NCBI GenBank assembly: GCA_031279175.1
Contig: JAITJA010000101.1
Coordinates: 1-28,403, forward strand
Reading direction: 5' to 3'
Source of the DNA: Odoribacteraceae bacterium
GTDB lineage: Bacteria > Bacteroidota > Bacteroidia > Bacteroidales > Marinifilaceae
Length of the DNA: 28,403 nt
The notes below the pieces were generated by a model. The model was not told where the DNA came from, ran no database searches, and saw nothing but the letters and a program-made list of their open reading frames with translations. A program made the position numbers and the translations under genes. This document shows, piece by piece, positions 1-7,157 of the stretch; the first letter of the stretch is position 1, and every line of letters starts with the position of its first letter.

Positions 1-187
1 CGGGAAAATGGCAACCCGCTTCGTGAAACAACAACAAGGCAAGAACATCCTCGCGGCCCGGCTGCGTCTCGCGAGGAAATTCTTTGCCGGCATCTCTCGC
101 TTCACGGGGATATACATCACGTCTCCGTGGGCGGGCAGGTCAGCGCTGGATGAGGTAACGGTAACGATGAACGAGCGCCCGGCGTAA
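1..187 (+). CDS. Possible C-terminal end of an upstream gene (partial, unrecognised)
   Basis: A plus-strand frame is open from the left edge to a TAA at 185-187. It gives about 60 residues ending in ...TVTMNERPA. The first in-window ATG is at 8, but the frame is open before it, so the gene probably starts outside. Third codon positions are clearly more GC-rich than first and second, as in the neighbouring real genes. This is the only support for coding. The segment is basic (FVKQQQGK, RLRLARKFF) and I do not recognise a family. A minus-strand frame is also open here but has weaker codon bias. The following 108 bp up to the convergent transporter gene show no clear terminator. Confidence 0.35.
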   Translation, partial: GKMATRFVKQQQGKNILAARLRLARKFFAGISRFTGIYITSPWAGRSALDEVTVTMNERPA

Positions 188-295
188 AGGGGCGAGGAGG
201 CGAGAGAGAAGGTGTAGATGGATTACTGGATGCCGGTGGTGGCGCGGTTTTCTCGGGCGTGCCAGGCGTGGCGGCACGGGTCACCGGCGGGCGCG

Positions 296-1294
296 TCACG
301 TGGAAAACCGGTCGACGCCGTATTTCTCGTCCCGGCTGCAATGCCCGCACGGCTCGACGTGCACGACGATGTCGTAAACATTCTCTATGGCCTCCTTGAT
401 ACTCCTCTCGACGGCGTCGGCAATGGCGTGCGCCTCGCGGAGAGAAAGATCCCCGTCTACCTCGATGTCGAGATCAATCATGTACATGCCCCCGATCTGC
501 CGCGAGCGCGTCCGGTGCGGGTTGCGTGCCCCCGGCACCCGTTCGACGGCCTCGAAGATCCGCGCGTAGACCGTCTCGTCGCTCACGCCGTCCATCAGCT
601 CGACGTTGGACTCCTTGAAGATGTGCAGCGACCCGCGGATGATGAACAGGCTCACGAGCAGCCCCGTGACCGAGTCCAGCAACGGCAGGTCGAGCGCGAA
701 CGTGCAGAAAAGCCCGAAGAGCACGCACGACGAGAGATAGACGTCGTTTAACATGTTCCGCGCGTTGGCCCGCAGGAGAATACTGTTGGCCCGCCGCGCC
801 TGCCGCGCCTGGTAGGCGGTGAGGGCCAGCTTGGCGACGATCGAGAAAAAAGTAACGTGGATGGCCAGCGGCAAGGGGATCTCCCGGTCGGCGCTCTCCC
901 CCCTGATCGCGTCGAGGATGTCGCTCCCGGAAGCGAGCAGCACCCGCGCCCCGGCGTAGAAGATAAGCAGGGAGAGCACTTTCGTGGCGACACTCTCGGC
1001 TTTCCCGTACCCGTAAACGTGTTTCTTGTCGGGCGGGCGACGGATGAGCGACGCGGTGAAGACCATGACCAGCGAGATGGCGATGTCTGTCGCCGAGTCG
1101 ATCCCGTCGCCAATAACGGCGATGCTCCCGGCCAGGTAGCCGGCCGCGATCTTCGCGGCGGAGAGCGCGGCGTTGCCGATCGTGCTGATCCACGACGCGC
1201 GCAGGAGTATTATTTCACGGGAAGGGGATTCTCGCGTGTTTGAATTAGCAGGGGAATGTGAGGGGTTCACGCGAATGAATTTTATCTTTTTCAT
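296..1294 (-). CDS. Cation diffusion facilitator (CDF) family metal efflux transporter
   Basis: Inner-membrane divalent-cation/proton antiporter of the CDF family, 332 aa. Several hydrophobic segments lie between about residues 35 and 225, followed by a cytoplasmic ferredoxin-like domain ending in VYDIVVHVEPCGHC. The loop after TM2 has RRPPDKKHVYGYGKAES, the family's PPD..H.YG.GKAE signature. The intramembrane metal site reads D66xxxD70 in TM2 and N180xxxD184 in TM5, instead of the HxxxD pairs of zinc exporters. From family knowledge this points to iron or manganese, but it is an inference. I chose the ATG at 1294 because an upstream in-frame start would run into the tRNA gene. The ATG is only 12 bp behind that tRNA, so the two may share a transcript. 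Confidence 0.9.
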   Translation of the reverse strand: MKKIKFIRVNPSHSPANSNTRESPSREIILLRASWISTIGNAALSAAKIAAGYLAGSIAVIGDGIDSATDIAISLVMVFTASLIRRPPDKKHVYGYGKAESVATKVLSLLIFYAGARVLLASGSDILDAIRGESADREIPLPLAIHVTFFSIVAKLALTAYQARQARRANSILLRANARNMLNDVYLSSCVLFGLFCTFALDLPLLDSVTGLLVSLFIIRGSLHIFKESNVELMDGVSDETVYARIFEAVERVPGARNPHRTRSRQIGGMYMIDLDIEVDGDLSLREAHAIADAVERSIKEAIENVYDIVVHVEPCGHCSRDEKYGVDRFST

Positions 1295-1306
1295 GTGGAA
1301 TGTATG

Positions 1307-1390
1307 TGCCCAAGACAAGACTCGAACTTGCACAGCCTAACGGCTACTACCCCCTCAAAGTAGCGTGTATACCAATTTCACCACTTGGGC
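1307..1390 (-). tRNA. tRNA-Leu (anticodon GAG)
   Basis: Read on the minus strand this folds as an 84-nt class II tRNA. The acceptor stem GCCCAAG pairs with CTTGGGC, with discriminator A. The D arm is GTG...CAC. The anticodon stem CTACT/GGTAG holds the loop TTGAGGG, giving anticodon GAG, which decodes CUC and CUU leucine. A long variable arm (AGCC...GGCT) is the leucine/serine hallmark. The T arm is GCAAG-TTCGAGT-CTTGT. The 3' CCA is not encoded; the next bases are CAT. A TATCTTCG box on the minus strand (1408-1415), one mismatch from TAnnTTTG, lies 17 bp before the mature 5' end and may be its promoter. Confidence 0.95.
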
Positions 1391-1461
1391 ATTGTGTTTT
1401 CACGGCGCGAAGATAGGAATTTTTCCTTACCGGATACATGAAGCGACAGATATATTTATCT

Positions 1462-1469
1462 TACTTTTG
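1462..1469 (+). promoter_or_regulatory. Predicted Bacteroidota -7 promoter box for ugd
   Basis: TACTTTTG matches the Bacteroidota -7 consensus TAnnTTTG exactly, 24 bp before the ATG at 1494. No good TTG-type -33 box is seen 19-21 bp upstream. The region 1391-1493 thus divides the minus-strand tRNA/CDF unit from the plus-strand ugd unit. Confidence 0.6.
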
Positions 1470-1493
1470 CCCGCGAACCAAAACAAGAGCCAC

Positions 1494-2843
1494 ATGAAAA
1501 TAGCAGTCATCGGGACAGGATACGTGGGACTCGTCTCCGGGGCATGTCTCGCCGAGACAGGCATCACGGTCGCGTGCGTCGACGTCGACGAGCGCAAGAT
1601 CGCGCTCCTGAACGAGGGGAAGATCCCTATCTACGAGCCGGGGCTGGCCGAGATCGTCGCGCGTAACCGGGCGGACGGGAGATTGTCTTTTACCCTGTCA
1701 ACAAGGGAGGCCACGCGGAAGGTGGACGCGGTGTTTATCGCCGTCGGAACGCCACCGGACGAGGACGGGAGCGCCGACCTACGGCACGTCCTGGCGGCCG
1801 CCAGGGAGATCGGAGAGTGCATGGATCATTACCTCGTCGTGGTCACGAAATCTACCGTGCCCGTGGGGACAAACTTCCGCGTTAAGACGACTATCGCTAA
1901 CGCGCTCGCGCGACGCGGGGTGGATATTCCCTTCGACGTCGCGTCTAACCCGGAGTTTCTCAAGGAGGGAGACGCCGTGAGCGATTTCCTCGCGCCGGAC
2001 CGCGTCGTCGTCGGCGTGGAAAATGACAGGGCAAGGGACGTGATGGAACGCCTGTACCACGCCTTCGCACTCAATAATGTCCCGATACTTTTCATGGATA
2101 TTCCCTCCGCCGAGATGACGAAGTACGCCGCGAATGCCATGCTCGCCACCCGCGTCTCTTTCATGAACGATATCGCCAACCTTTGCGAGGCCGTCGGGGC
2201 GGATGTCGAGCTGGTTAAACGGGGCGTCGGCAGCGATAGCCGCGTCGGGAACAAGTTCCTCAATGCCGGGTGCGGATACGGCGGCTCCTGTTTCCCGAAA
2301 GACGTCAGGGCGCTCGTCAAGACCGGCGACGATTTCCATAGCGAGCTTGAAGTATTAAAGGCCGTCGAGCGGGTAAACGAACGACAAAAGGAGGTGATCT
2401 TCCACAAGATTACCCGCCACTTCGGTGATGATCTCGCCGGGAGACGCTTCGCCGTCTGGGGGCTCTCCTTCAAGCCGGGAACGGACGACACGCGCGAGGC
2501 TCCATCTCTCGTGCTCATCGATCGCCTCCTCCGCGCCGGCGCCACCGTCCGCGCCTACGATCCCGTCGCGATGCCGGGAACGCGCCAGCGAATCGGCGAC
2601 GCCATCGAGTACGCCTCCGGCATGTATGACGCTCTCCAGGGGGCCGACGCCCTCGTTATCGTCACCGAGTGGACGGAGTTCAAGGTTCCCAAGTTTACCT
2701 TCATCGAACGGGCGCTCAAGCACAAGATTATTTTCGACGGCCGCAATATCTATGATCTCGCGCAAATGAAACGATTCGGTTATACCTACTATTGCGTGGG
2801 AAGAAATTATCACGATGACGCCCAAGACCCTCTTCATCATTAA
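1494..2843 (+). CDS. ugd: UDP-glucose/UDP-sugar 6-dehydrogenase
   Basis: Cytoplasmic NAD-dependent enzyme oxidising UDP-glucose to UDP-glucuronate, a precursor for capsule, exopolysaccharide or lipid A sugars. It is 449 aa, the normal family length. The N-terminal Rossmann motif is MKIAVIGTGYVGLVSG. The middle domain has the catalytic-cysteine motif GYGGSCFPKDV with Cys266. The C-terminal UDP-binding domain has AVWGLSFKPGTDDTREAPS. The ATG at 1494 puts the GxGxxG motif at residues 7-12, as in the family. An earlier in-frame start would read through the promoter. A TAnnTTTG box precedes it. Its last 29 bp overlap the lipid kinase gene, suggesting one transcript. A related UDP-sugar dehydrogenase (for example UDP-ManNAc) cannot be fully excluded. 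Confidence 0.93.
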   Translation: MKIAVIGTGYVGLVSGACLAETGITVACVDVDERKIALLNEGKIPIYEPGLAEIVARNRADGRLSFTLSTREATRKVDAVFIAVGTPPDEDGSADLRHVLAAAREIGECMDHYLVVVTKSTVPVGTNFRVKTTIANALARRGVDIPFDVASNPEFLKEGDAVSDFLAPDRVVVGVENDRARDVMERLYHAFALNNVPILFMDIPSAEMTKYAANAMLATRVSFMNDIANLCEAVGADVELVKRGVGSDSRVGNKFLNAGCGYGGSCFPKDVRALVKTGDDFHSELEVLKAVERVNERQKEVIFHKITRHFGDDLAGRRFAVWGLSFKPGTDDTREAPSLVLIDRLLRAGATVRAYDPVAMPGTRQRIGDAIEYASGMYDALQGADALVIVTEWTEFKVPKFTFIERALKHKIIFDGRNIYDLAQMKRFGYTYYCVGRNYHDDAQDPLHH

Positions 2844-3681
2844 ACCCGGCGCGGGCGCCGGCGCCGGGACACGACTCCCCCGCCACCTTGCCGGCAACGA
2901 GGCATGTACCACGTGCTTTACCACCCGCCCCGGTCACGCCGCCGAGCTGGCTACCGCCGCCCTCCGCGAGGGGTACGCGCGCGTCGTCGCGGTAGGTGGC
3001 GACGGCACGCTCAACGAGGTCGGTAGCGCCCTTGTCGGCACGAACGTCGTCATGGGCGTTATCCCCCTCGGCAGCGGTAACGGCCTGGCGCGACACCTCG
3101 GCATTTCCACGCGCGTGAACAAGGCGCTCCGGCAACTGCGCGACGGGAAGGAGATGCTCCTCGACGCGATCGACATCAACGGGAAATATTCTTTTAACGT
3201 GAGTGGCTTCGGGCTCGACGCGGAGGTCGCGCTTCTTTTCTCCCGCACCTCCTCGCGTGGTTTTTTCTCTTACGCCCGCGCGGCGGCGCTCCTCTGGTTT
3301 CGTCATGCCGGTCGCCGCTACACCTTCCGCTCCGGTGACGCGCAATGGGAGGAGCATTGCCTCATAGCGAGCGTGGCCAATAGCTCTCGTTACGGGTATA
3401 ACCTCAGTATCGCCCCGTCGGCCTCCGCGAGCGACGGCCTGCTGGATCTCTGCATCATCAAGCGCCCTCCCCTCTACCTGCTCCCCATCTATATCTTCCG
3501 CGCCATGACTCGTCGCCTCGCCAACTCCCGCTATTATCACGCGTCGCGACACGAGGAGGTGATCATCGAAGGCGATTTCCCCGCCGGACATCTCGACGGC
3601 GATCCCTGTACCTTTACCTCGCCCGTCCGCGCCCGCGTCATCCCTGGCGCGCTGCGCTTCATCGCGCCATCTTCCCGGTAA
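2815..3681 (+). CDS. YegS/DAGK-family lipid kinase
   Basis: Diacylglycerol-kinase-like protein of 288 aa, expected to phosphorylate a lipid such as diacylglycerol using ATP at the inner membrane. The N-terminus MTPKTLFIIKPGAG matches the family's opening (usually xxIINPxSG). The nucleotide-binding signature GGDGTLNEV lies at 61-69, and PLGSGNGLARHL at 84-95. The C-terminal beta domain has the usual S.DGLLDL motif (SASDGLLDLCII). The ATG at 2815 lies inside the 3' end of ugd (29 bp overlap). The 3' end overlaps the convergent glycosylase gene by 23 bp, leaving no room for an ordinary terminator between them. The true lipid substrate is unknown. Confidence 0.88.
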   Translation: MTPKTLFIIKPGAGAGAGTRLPRHLAGNEACTTCFTTRPGHAAELATAALREGYARVVAVGGDGTLNEVGSALVGTNVVMGVIPLGSGNGLARHLGISTRVNKALRQLRDGKEMLLDAIDINGKYSFNVSGFGLDAEVALLFSRTSSRGFFSYARAAALLWFRHAGRRYTFRSGDAQWEEHCLIASVANSSRYGYNLSIAPSASASDGLLDLCIIKRPPLYLLPIYIFRAMTRRLANSRYYHASRHEEVIIEGDFPAGHLDGDPCTFTSPVRARVIPGALRFIAPSSR

Positions 3682-4177
3682 TATCGTCGCGGAGACACGG
3701 GAGGAGCGCGCCGCCCCATGCTCGACAGAGATTGTCGAGGTGACAAGCGGCGTTGGCGGGACTGGTACCGGGCAGGGTGACGAGCGGGATACCGGGAGGG
3801 GTCGGGAAATGTTTCTTGAAGAGTGCGGCGGGTTTCTGCCCGTTAAAAATGATCAGCTGCAAGGAAGGATGGTCGGTGATAAAGCGGGGGATCTCGTTCG
3901 GGATCTCGTCCCGGATGGCGCTATCGAGACTCCCGTCTCGCGTGGCCTCGCGGACAACGTCCCAGAGCGCGATGCCCGCGCGATCGAGTAGCGACTTCTT
4001 CTCGTCGTACGTCACCGGCAAGGATTCACCGGTGACGCGCGCGATCACCTGCCAGAAGCGGTTGCGGGGATGCCCGTAATACTCGTTCACGGCGAGTGAT
4101 CGCTCGCCGGGCAGGGAGCCGAGGACAAGCGCGACGACACGCGTGCCGACAAGTGGGGGGAAAGAACGCTTGGTCAC
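3659..4177 (-). CDS. DNA-deoxyinosine (hypoxanthine) glycosylase, UDG superfamily
   Basis: Predicted 172-aa base-excision-repair glycosylase of the uracil-DNA glycosylase superfamily, resembling the family-6 hypoxanthine-DNA glycosylases that remove deaminated adenine. Motifs in order: VLGSLPGERS (18-27), NEYYGHPRNRFW (31-42), the mid-protein block LIIFNGQKPA, and LPGTSPANA (135-143) near the C-terminus. The start is GTG at 4177. It overlaps the stop of the upstream lpxH gene in a 4-bp GTGA, a typical translational-coupling arrangement. It is the last gene of the minus-strand operon and overlaps the convergent lipid kinase gene. A Mug-type G:U/T glycosylase is the alternative. Confidence 0.82.
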   Translation of the reverse strand: MTKRSFPPLVGTRVVALVLGSLPGERSLAVNEYYGHPRNRFWQVIARVTGESLPVTYDEKKSLLDRAGIALWDVVREATRDGSLDSAIRDEIPNEIPRFITDHPSLQLIIFNGQKPAALFKKHFPTPPGIPLVTLPGTSPANAACHLDNLCRAWGGALLPCLRDDITGKMAR

Positions 4178-4917
4178 TCCTCGCGAAGCATCTCGAGGGT
4201 TGTCCCGTCGAAGGTAGCATAGCTAAAATGCGTGATCCAGTCCCCGGTATTGATATACCTGCTGGTGGGGGAGATGGGAATATCGACGGGGAGATGCCGG
4301 TGTCCGAAGATAAAATAGTCGACGTGTCGCCGTTGTAGGACGCTCTTGCAGTAAAGAACGATCCCCTCGTGGTCGTCGCCGCGGTAAGACGGGGACTCGA
4401 CGTGTCCCATGCGCGAGTGCGTCGACCAGGCCCTGGCGAGGCGTATACCGATGTCGGGATGCAAGAGGCGGAAAGCGCGTTGGAGAAAACGCGAGCGGAA
4501 GACGCGTTTCAAGAAAAGGTACTTCTTGTCGGTAGGATCCAGGCCGTCGCCATGCCCGACTAAGAACAGTTTCCCGCCCATGATAATCCACCCGTTGTTG
4601 TCGTTCAGGATGACGCCGCACTCGCGGGCGAGGTAGTTGAAGGCCCACGCGTCGTGATTCCCGGTGAAAAAGTGGACAGGAATACCGGCGTCGGAAAAAC
4701 GGGCGAGAGCGCCGAGAAAACGAACGTGGCCGCGAGGGACAACGCGCTTGTACTCGAACCAGAAATCGAACATGTCGCCGAGGAGATAGAGCGCCGAGCA
4801 GTTGGGAGCGATTCTTTCGAGGAAAGCGACGAGCTTCCTCTCGCGTTCTTCGTTATCGTGGAGGAAACTGGCTCCAAGGTGGGCGTCGGAGAGGAAATAC
4901 ACTCGTTTATTTTGCAT
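4174..4917 (-). CDS. lpxH: UDP-2,3-diacylglucosamine diphosphatase (LpxH-type)
   Basis: Metallophosphoesterase of 247 aa, predicted to hydrolyse UDP-2,3-diacylglucosamine to lipid X in lipid A synthesis, peripheral to the inner membrane. The dimetal motifs are complete and in order: SDAHLG (10-15), GDMFDFW (47-53), GNHD (86-89), GHGDG (121-125) and GHRH (205-208). The GDMFDFW form and the long insertion between GHGDG and GHRH are typical of LpxH rather than generic phosphoesterases. It starts 12 bp after the stop of the DUF4369/thioredoxin-fold gene and shares 4 bp with the glycosylase gene, so it is mid-operon. Confidence 0.88.
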   Translation of the reverse strand: MQNKRVYFLSDAHLGASFLHDNEERERKLVAFLERIAPNCSALYLLGDMFDFWFEYKRVVPRGHVRFLGALARFSDAGIPVHFFTGNHDAWAFNYLARECGVILNDNNGWIIMGGKLFLVGHGDGLDPTDKKYLFLKRVFRSRFLQRAFRLLHPDIGIRLARAWSTHSRMGHVESPSYRGDDHEGIVLYCKSVLQRRHVDYFIFGHRHLPVDIPISPTSRYINTGDWITHFSYATFDGTTLEMLREE

Positions 4918-4929
4918 GAACGTGTGAAT

Positions 4930-6087
4930 TTATCGTGCGAGAAGTTCGGAGAGGCGCTCGTCGAGTCGCGTACCGTAGAGATTTTTCCCGACGATCTCCT
5001 TTTTATTACTGATGATATAATTGGCGGGGATCTCCTTAACATTCCAGGCGGCGGCGACGCGGCTTTGCAGGGCGTTCTCGTCGCGGACGCATGTCCAGGA
5101 GATACCGAGGCGTTCGACCATCTCCTCCCACGCGAGGCGATTGGGGTCGAGGCACACCTGGTAGATGGCGACGCCGCGAGCGCGGTATTTCTCGTGCACG
5201 CGCTGCATCTCCCTGACGCGTTCCGGGCTTTCCCGCGCGGTGAGGAGCGTGAAATCGAGGATGACCAGCTTATCTTTCATGTCATCGAGGTCGATCATTT
5301 TCCCTTTCGCGTCGGGCAGGCGCACGGCGGGCAGTGATCCCTCGGAATTATCGATAAGATTCCGGAGTTGTTGATCCCGGATACGCGTGGCGATCATTTT
5401 CAGGTGATTCAGGAGAGAGGTGGTATACGGCGACCCGGGATAGATAGCGCTCATGGAGGAGGCGACGATTTTAAAAGACTGGTAGTCGGCGATCTCGTCC
5501 ATGACGGCAAGATCTGGGGTGATTCGCTGGTAAAGGGCGTAATAAGAGGCTGGAGAAATCGCGTGGGCGAGGATAAAATCGCGGGTAAAAGTAACTTGTT
5601 TCTCGAGGGTTTCCTTGAAGGCGGATTCCACGCTGGCGCGTCGGCTATCGAGGGCGGGGATGCTATCGAACGTTTTCTTGAGGGAATCGACGAGGGTGAC
5701 GGTACGGCTCATCTGGAAGTCGAGGAGCTTAATCCAGAGGGCGTCTTCAGACCCCTCGATCCAGTAATTATCGTGTATACCGTCGAGGGTCCCGCTAACG
5801 GTGAGCGTATCGCCGGGGGAGGCGACGAGGGTGACGCGCTCGTCATTCGAGAACTTGAGGGAATAGAAGACAGGGGGTAGCGTGTCCCGGGTCGCGAGGA
5901 AAAAATTCCCGTGTCTGTCGATCTTCGTAGAATCGATGAGGCGTGAGCCGTCCGGGTCGATTCGCTCCAGGTAGACGCGTGTCCCGGCGCCTTCCTTTAT
6001 TTCCCCGTTGATAAAAATGTTAGGTTTTTCCCCGCAGGCGAGGAAGAGGAGAGGAATAATCCCCGTCGTGAGGAGTGCTTTTTTCAT
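4930..6087 (-). CDS. DUF4369-like / thioredoxin-fold lipoprotein lacking the CxxC pair
   Basis: 385-aa predicted envelope lipoprotein. MKKALLTTGIIPLLFLACGE gives a signal peptide with lipobox LFLAC and acylated Cys18. Residues about 24-115 form a DUF4369-like beta domain (FINGEIKEGAGTRVYLER). A helical linker follows, then a thioredoxin-like domain from about 252. The cis-proline segment KEIPANYII (Pro354) is kept. However, where TlpA/ResA-type proteins carry WCxxC after the first strand, this one reads ILDFTLLTARESPERV, with no cysteine. It should therefore lack thiol-disulfide chemistry. The ATG at 6087 gives the clean signal peptide; the longer open frame adds only 10 residues. It lies 20 bp behind the kinase-like gene. 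Confidence 0.85.
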   Translation of the reverse strand: MKKALLTTGIIPLLFLACGEKPNIFINGEIKEGAGTRVYLERIDPDGSRLIDSTKIDRHGNFFLATRDTLPPVFYSLKFSNDERVTLVASPGDTLTVSGTLDGIHDNYWIEGSEDALWIKLLDFQMSRTVTLVDSLKKTFDSIPALDSRRASVESAFKETLEKQVTFTRDFILAHAISPASYYALYQRITPDLAVMDEIADYQSFKIVASSMSAIYPGSPYTTSLLNHLKMIATRIRDQQLRNLIDNSEGSLPAVRLPDAKGKMIDLDDMKDKLVILDFTLLTARESPERVREMQRVHEKYRARGVAIYQVCLDPNRLAWEEMVERLGISWTCVRDENALQSRVAAAWNVKEIPANYIISNKKEIVGKNLYGTRLDERLSELLAR

Positions 6088-6107
6088 GATTAGAATATAA
6101 GGTGTAG

Positions 6108-7142
6108 TTACGGGCACGCGGTGATATACTCTTTCGTGGAGCGTCGTTCCCTTGCCGCGGAGAGGAGGAAGGAGAGATGCTTCATGGCTTCCAGGAGGTC
6201 GCGGGTTGCACCTTCCCTCAGGAAGGCGACGAGCTTTCGGATTGTTTGCAGGTAAGGCATCAGCTCGCAGGCGAGGTGTAATGTCTCTCGTTCCTTGCGG
6301 GCGAGCAGGCGGCCCGCCTGTTGCATGAACCCGGAGGCAAACTCGCGGAAGAATCCCGCGTCGAATTGCCCGGAGGGGGCGCAGGCCGAGCGAGCGCCGT
6401 CGCCGAAGTCATAGTGGAGGATACCCGGCATGACCGTCTCGAGGTTAATCACGCAGAGCGACCTGTCATTCCGGTCGAGGAGGACGCTCCCGGCGCTAAA
6501 GGTATTATGTGTCACCCGCGCCGGGAGCATCTCTTCCTCCAGGGTTTCCTGCCACGCGCGCGCCTTTTCGTCGAACGGGCGGAGTTGCTCGACGGGCGTG
6601 GCGGCGGCATTTTTCCTGTCATCGCTTGTTGTCTCCAGCGACTCTTGCAGGCGTTGTTGCCAGCGGGAGACGTTCTGGTATCCCGGCATACTCTCCTTGA
6701 GCAGGCGCGGGTCGAAGTCTCTCGTGCGTTGCACGAAAGTCCCCAGCCCGACGCCTATTTCCCGGGCGACGGCGGGCGAGGAGACGTGTTCGCTGACGTG
6801 TGTTTCCTTGATAAAGAGGGTAAGCGTCCAGTAATTCCCCTCGTGATCCTTGTAATAGGGCTGTTGCCGGTAGGTATGGAAGCAGGTGACATGCTTGCGG
6901 GTGATATCCCGCACGTTTTGCCGGAGCAGCCTGTTGCGCACGTGCCCGTAGACCATCTCTTTATTACGGATCATGTCGGGGACGCGCGCGGAGAGGCCGG
7001 GGCGGAAGCGTTGAAGGATATACTCGGCCTCCGCGTTAGCGACGACGTGGTAAGCGTCTTGGCCCTCGACGGGCGTTGCCGAGACGAAACTCCCGCTCGC
7101 GGCAAACGCGTCGTATATCTTTCGCAGCTTCTCGTTCTCCAT
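6108..7142 (-). CDS. APH/choline-kinase-fold phosphotransferase homologue with altered catalytic residues
   Basis: 344-aa protein of the aminoglycoside-phosphotransferase/hexosamine-kinase fold. Bacteroidota members often sit beside a sugar nucleotidyltransferase, as here (15-bp gap). Family landmarks are present: YILQRFRPG, EGNYWTLTLFI, and VMPGILHYDFGDGARS. The catalytic loop, which I know as THNDTKxNNVLxD in this family, reads THNTFSAGSVLLD (211-223). The catalytic Asp becomes Thr214 and the metal-binding Asn becomes Ser219. The following IDLDTVM reads INLETVM, so the second metal ligand is Asn233. The frame and fold are intact, suggesting a retained pseudokinase or changed chemistry rather than a decayed gene. 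Its partner or substrate is unknown. Confidence 0.83.
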   Translation of the reverse strand: MENEKLRKIYDAFAASGSFVSATPVEGQDAYHVVANAEAEYILQRFRPGLSARVPDMIRNKEMVYGHVRNRLLRQNVRDITRKHVTCFHTYRQQPYYKDHEGNYWTLTLFIKETHVSEHVSSPAVAREIGVGLGTFVQRTRDFDPRLLKESMPGYQNVSRWQQRLQESLETTSDDRKNAAATPVEQLRPFDEKARAWQETLEEEMLPARVTHNTFSAGSVLLDRNDRSLCVINLETVMPGILHYDFGDGARSACAPSGQFDAGFFREFASGFMQQAGRLLARKERETLHLACELMPYLQTIRKLVAFLREGATRDLLEAMKHLSFLLSAARERRSTKEYITACP

Positions 7143-7157
7143 CTTCCCGGCGCGCGT

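Noticed and set aside
1365..1493. 43-residue N-terminal extension of UDP-glucose dehydrogenase
   Set aside because: It would read through the tRNA 5' end and the TACTTTTG promoter box. The family starts at MKIAVIG.
4223..4648. Alternative-frame and opposite-strand ORFs over lpxH and other GC-rich genes
   Set aside because: These are shadow frames of genes with intact motifs, common in high-GC DNA.
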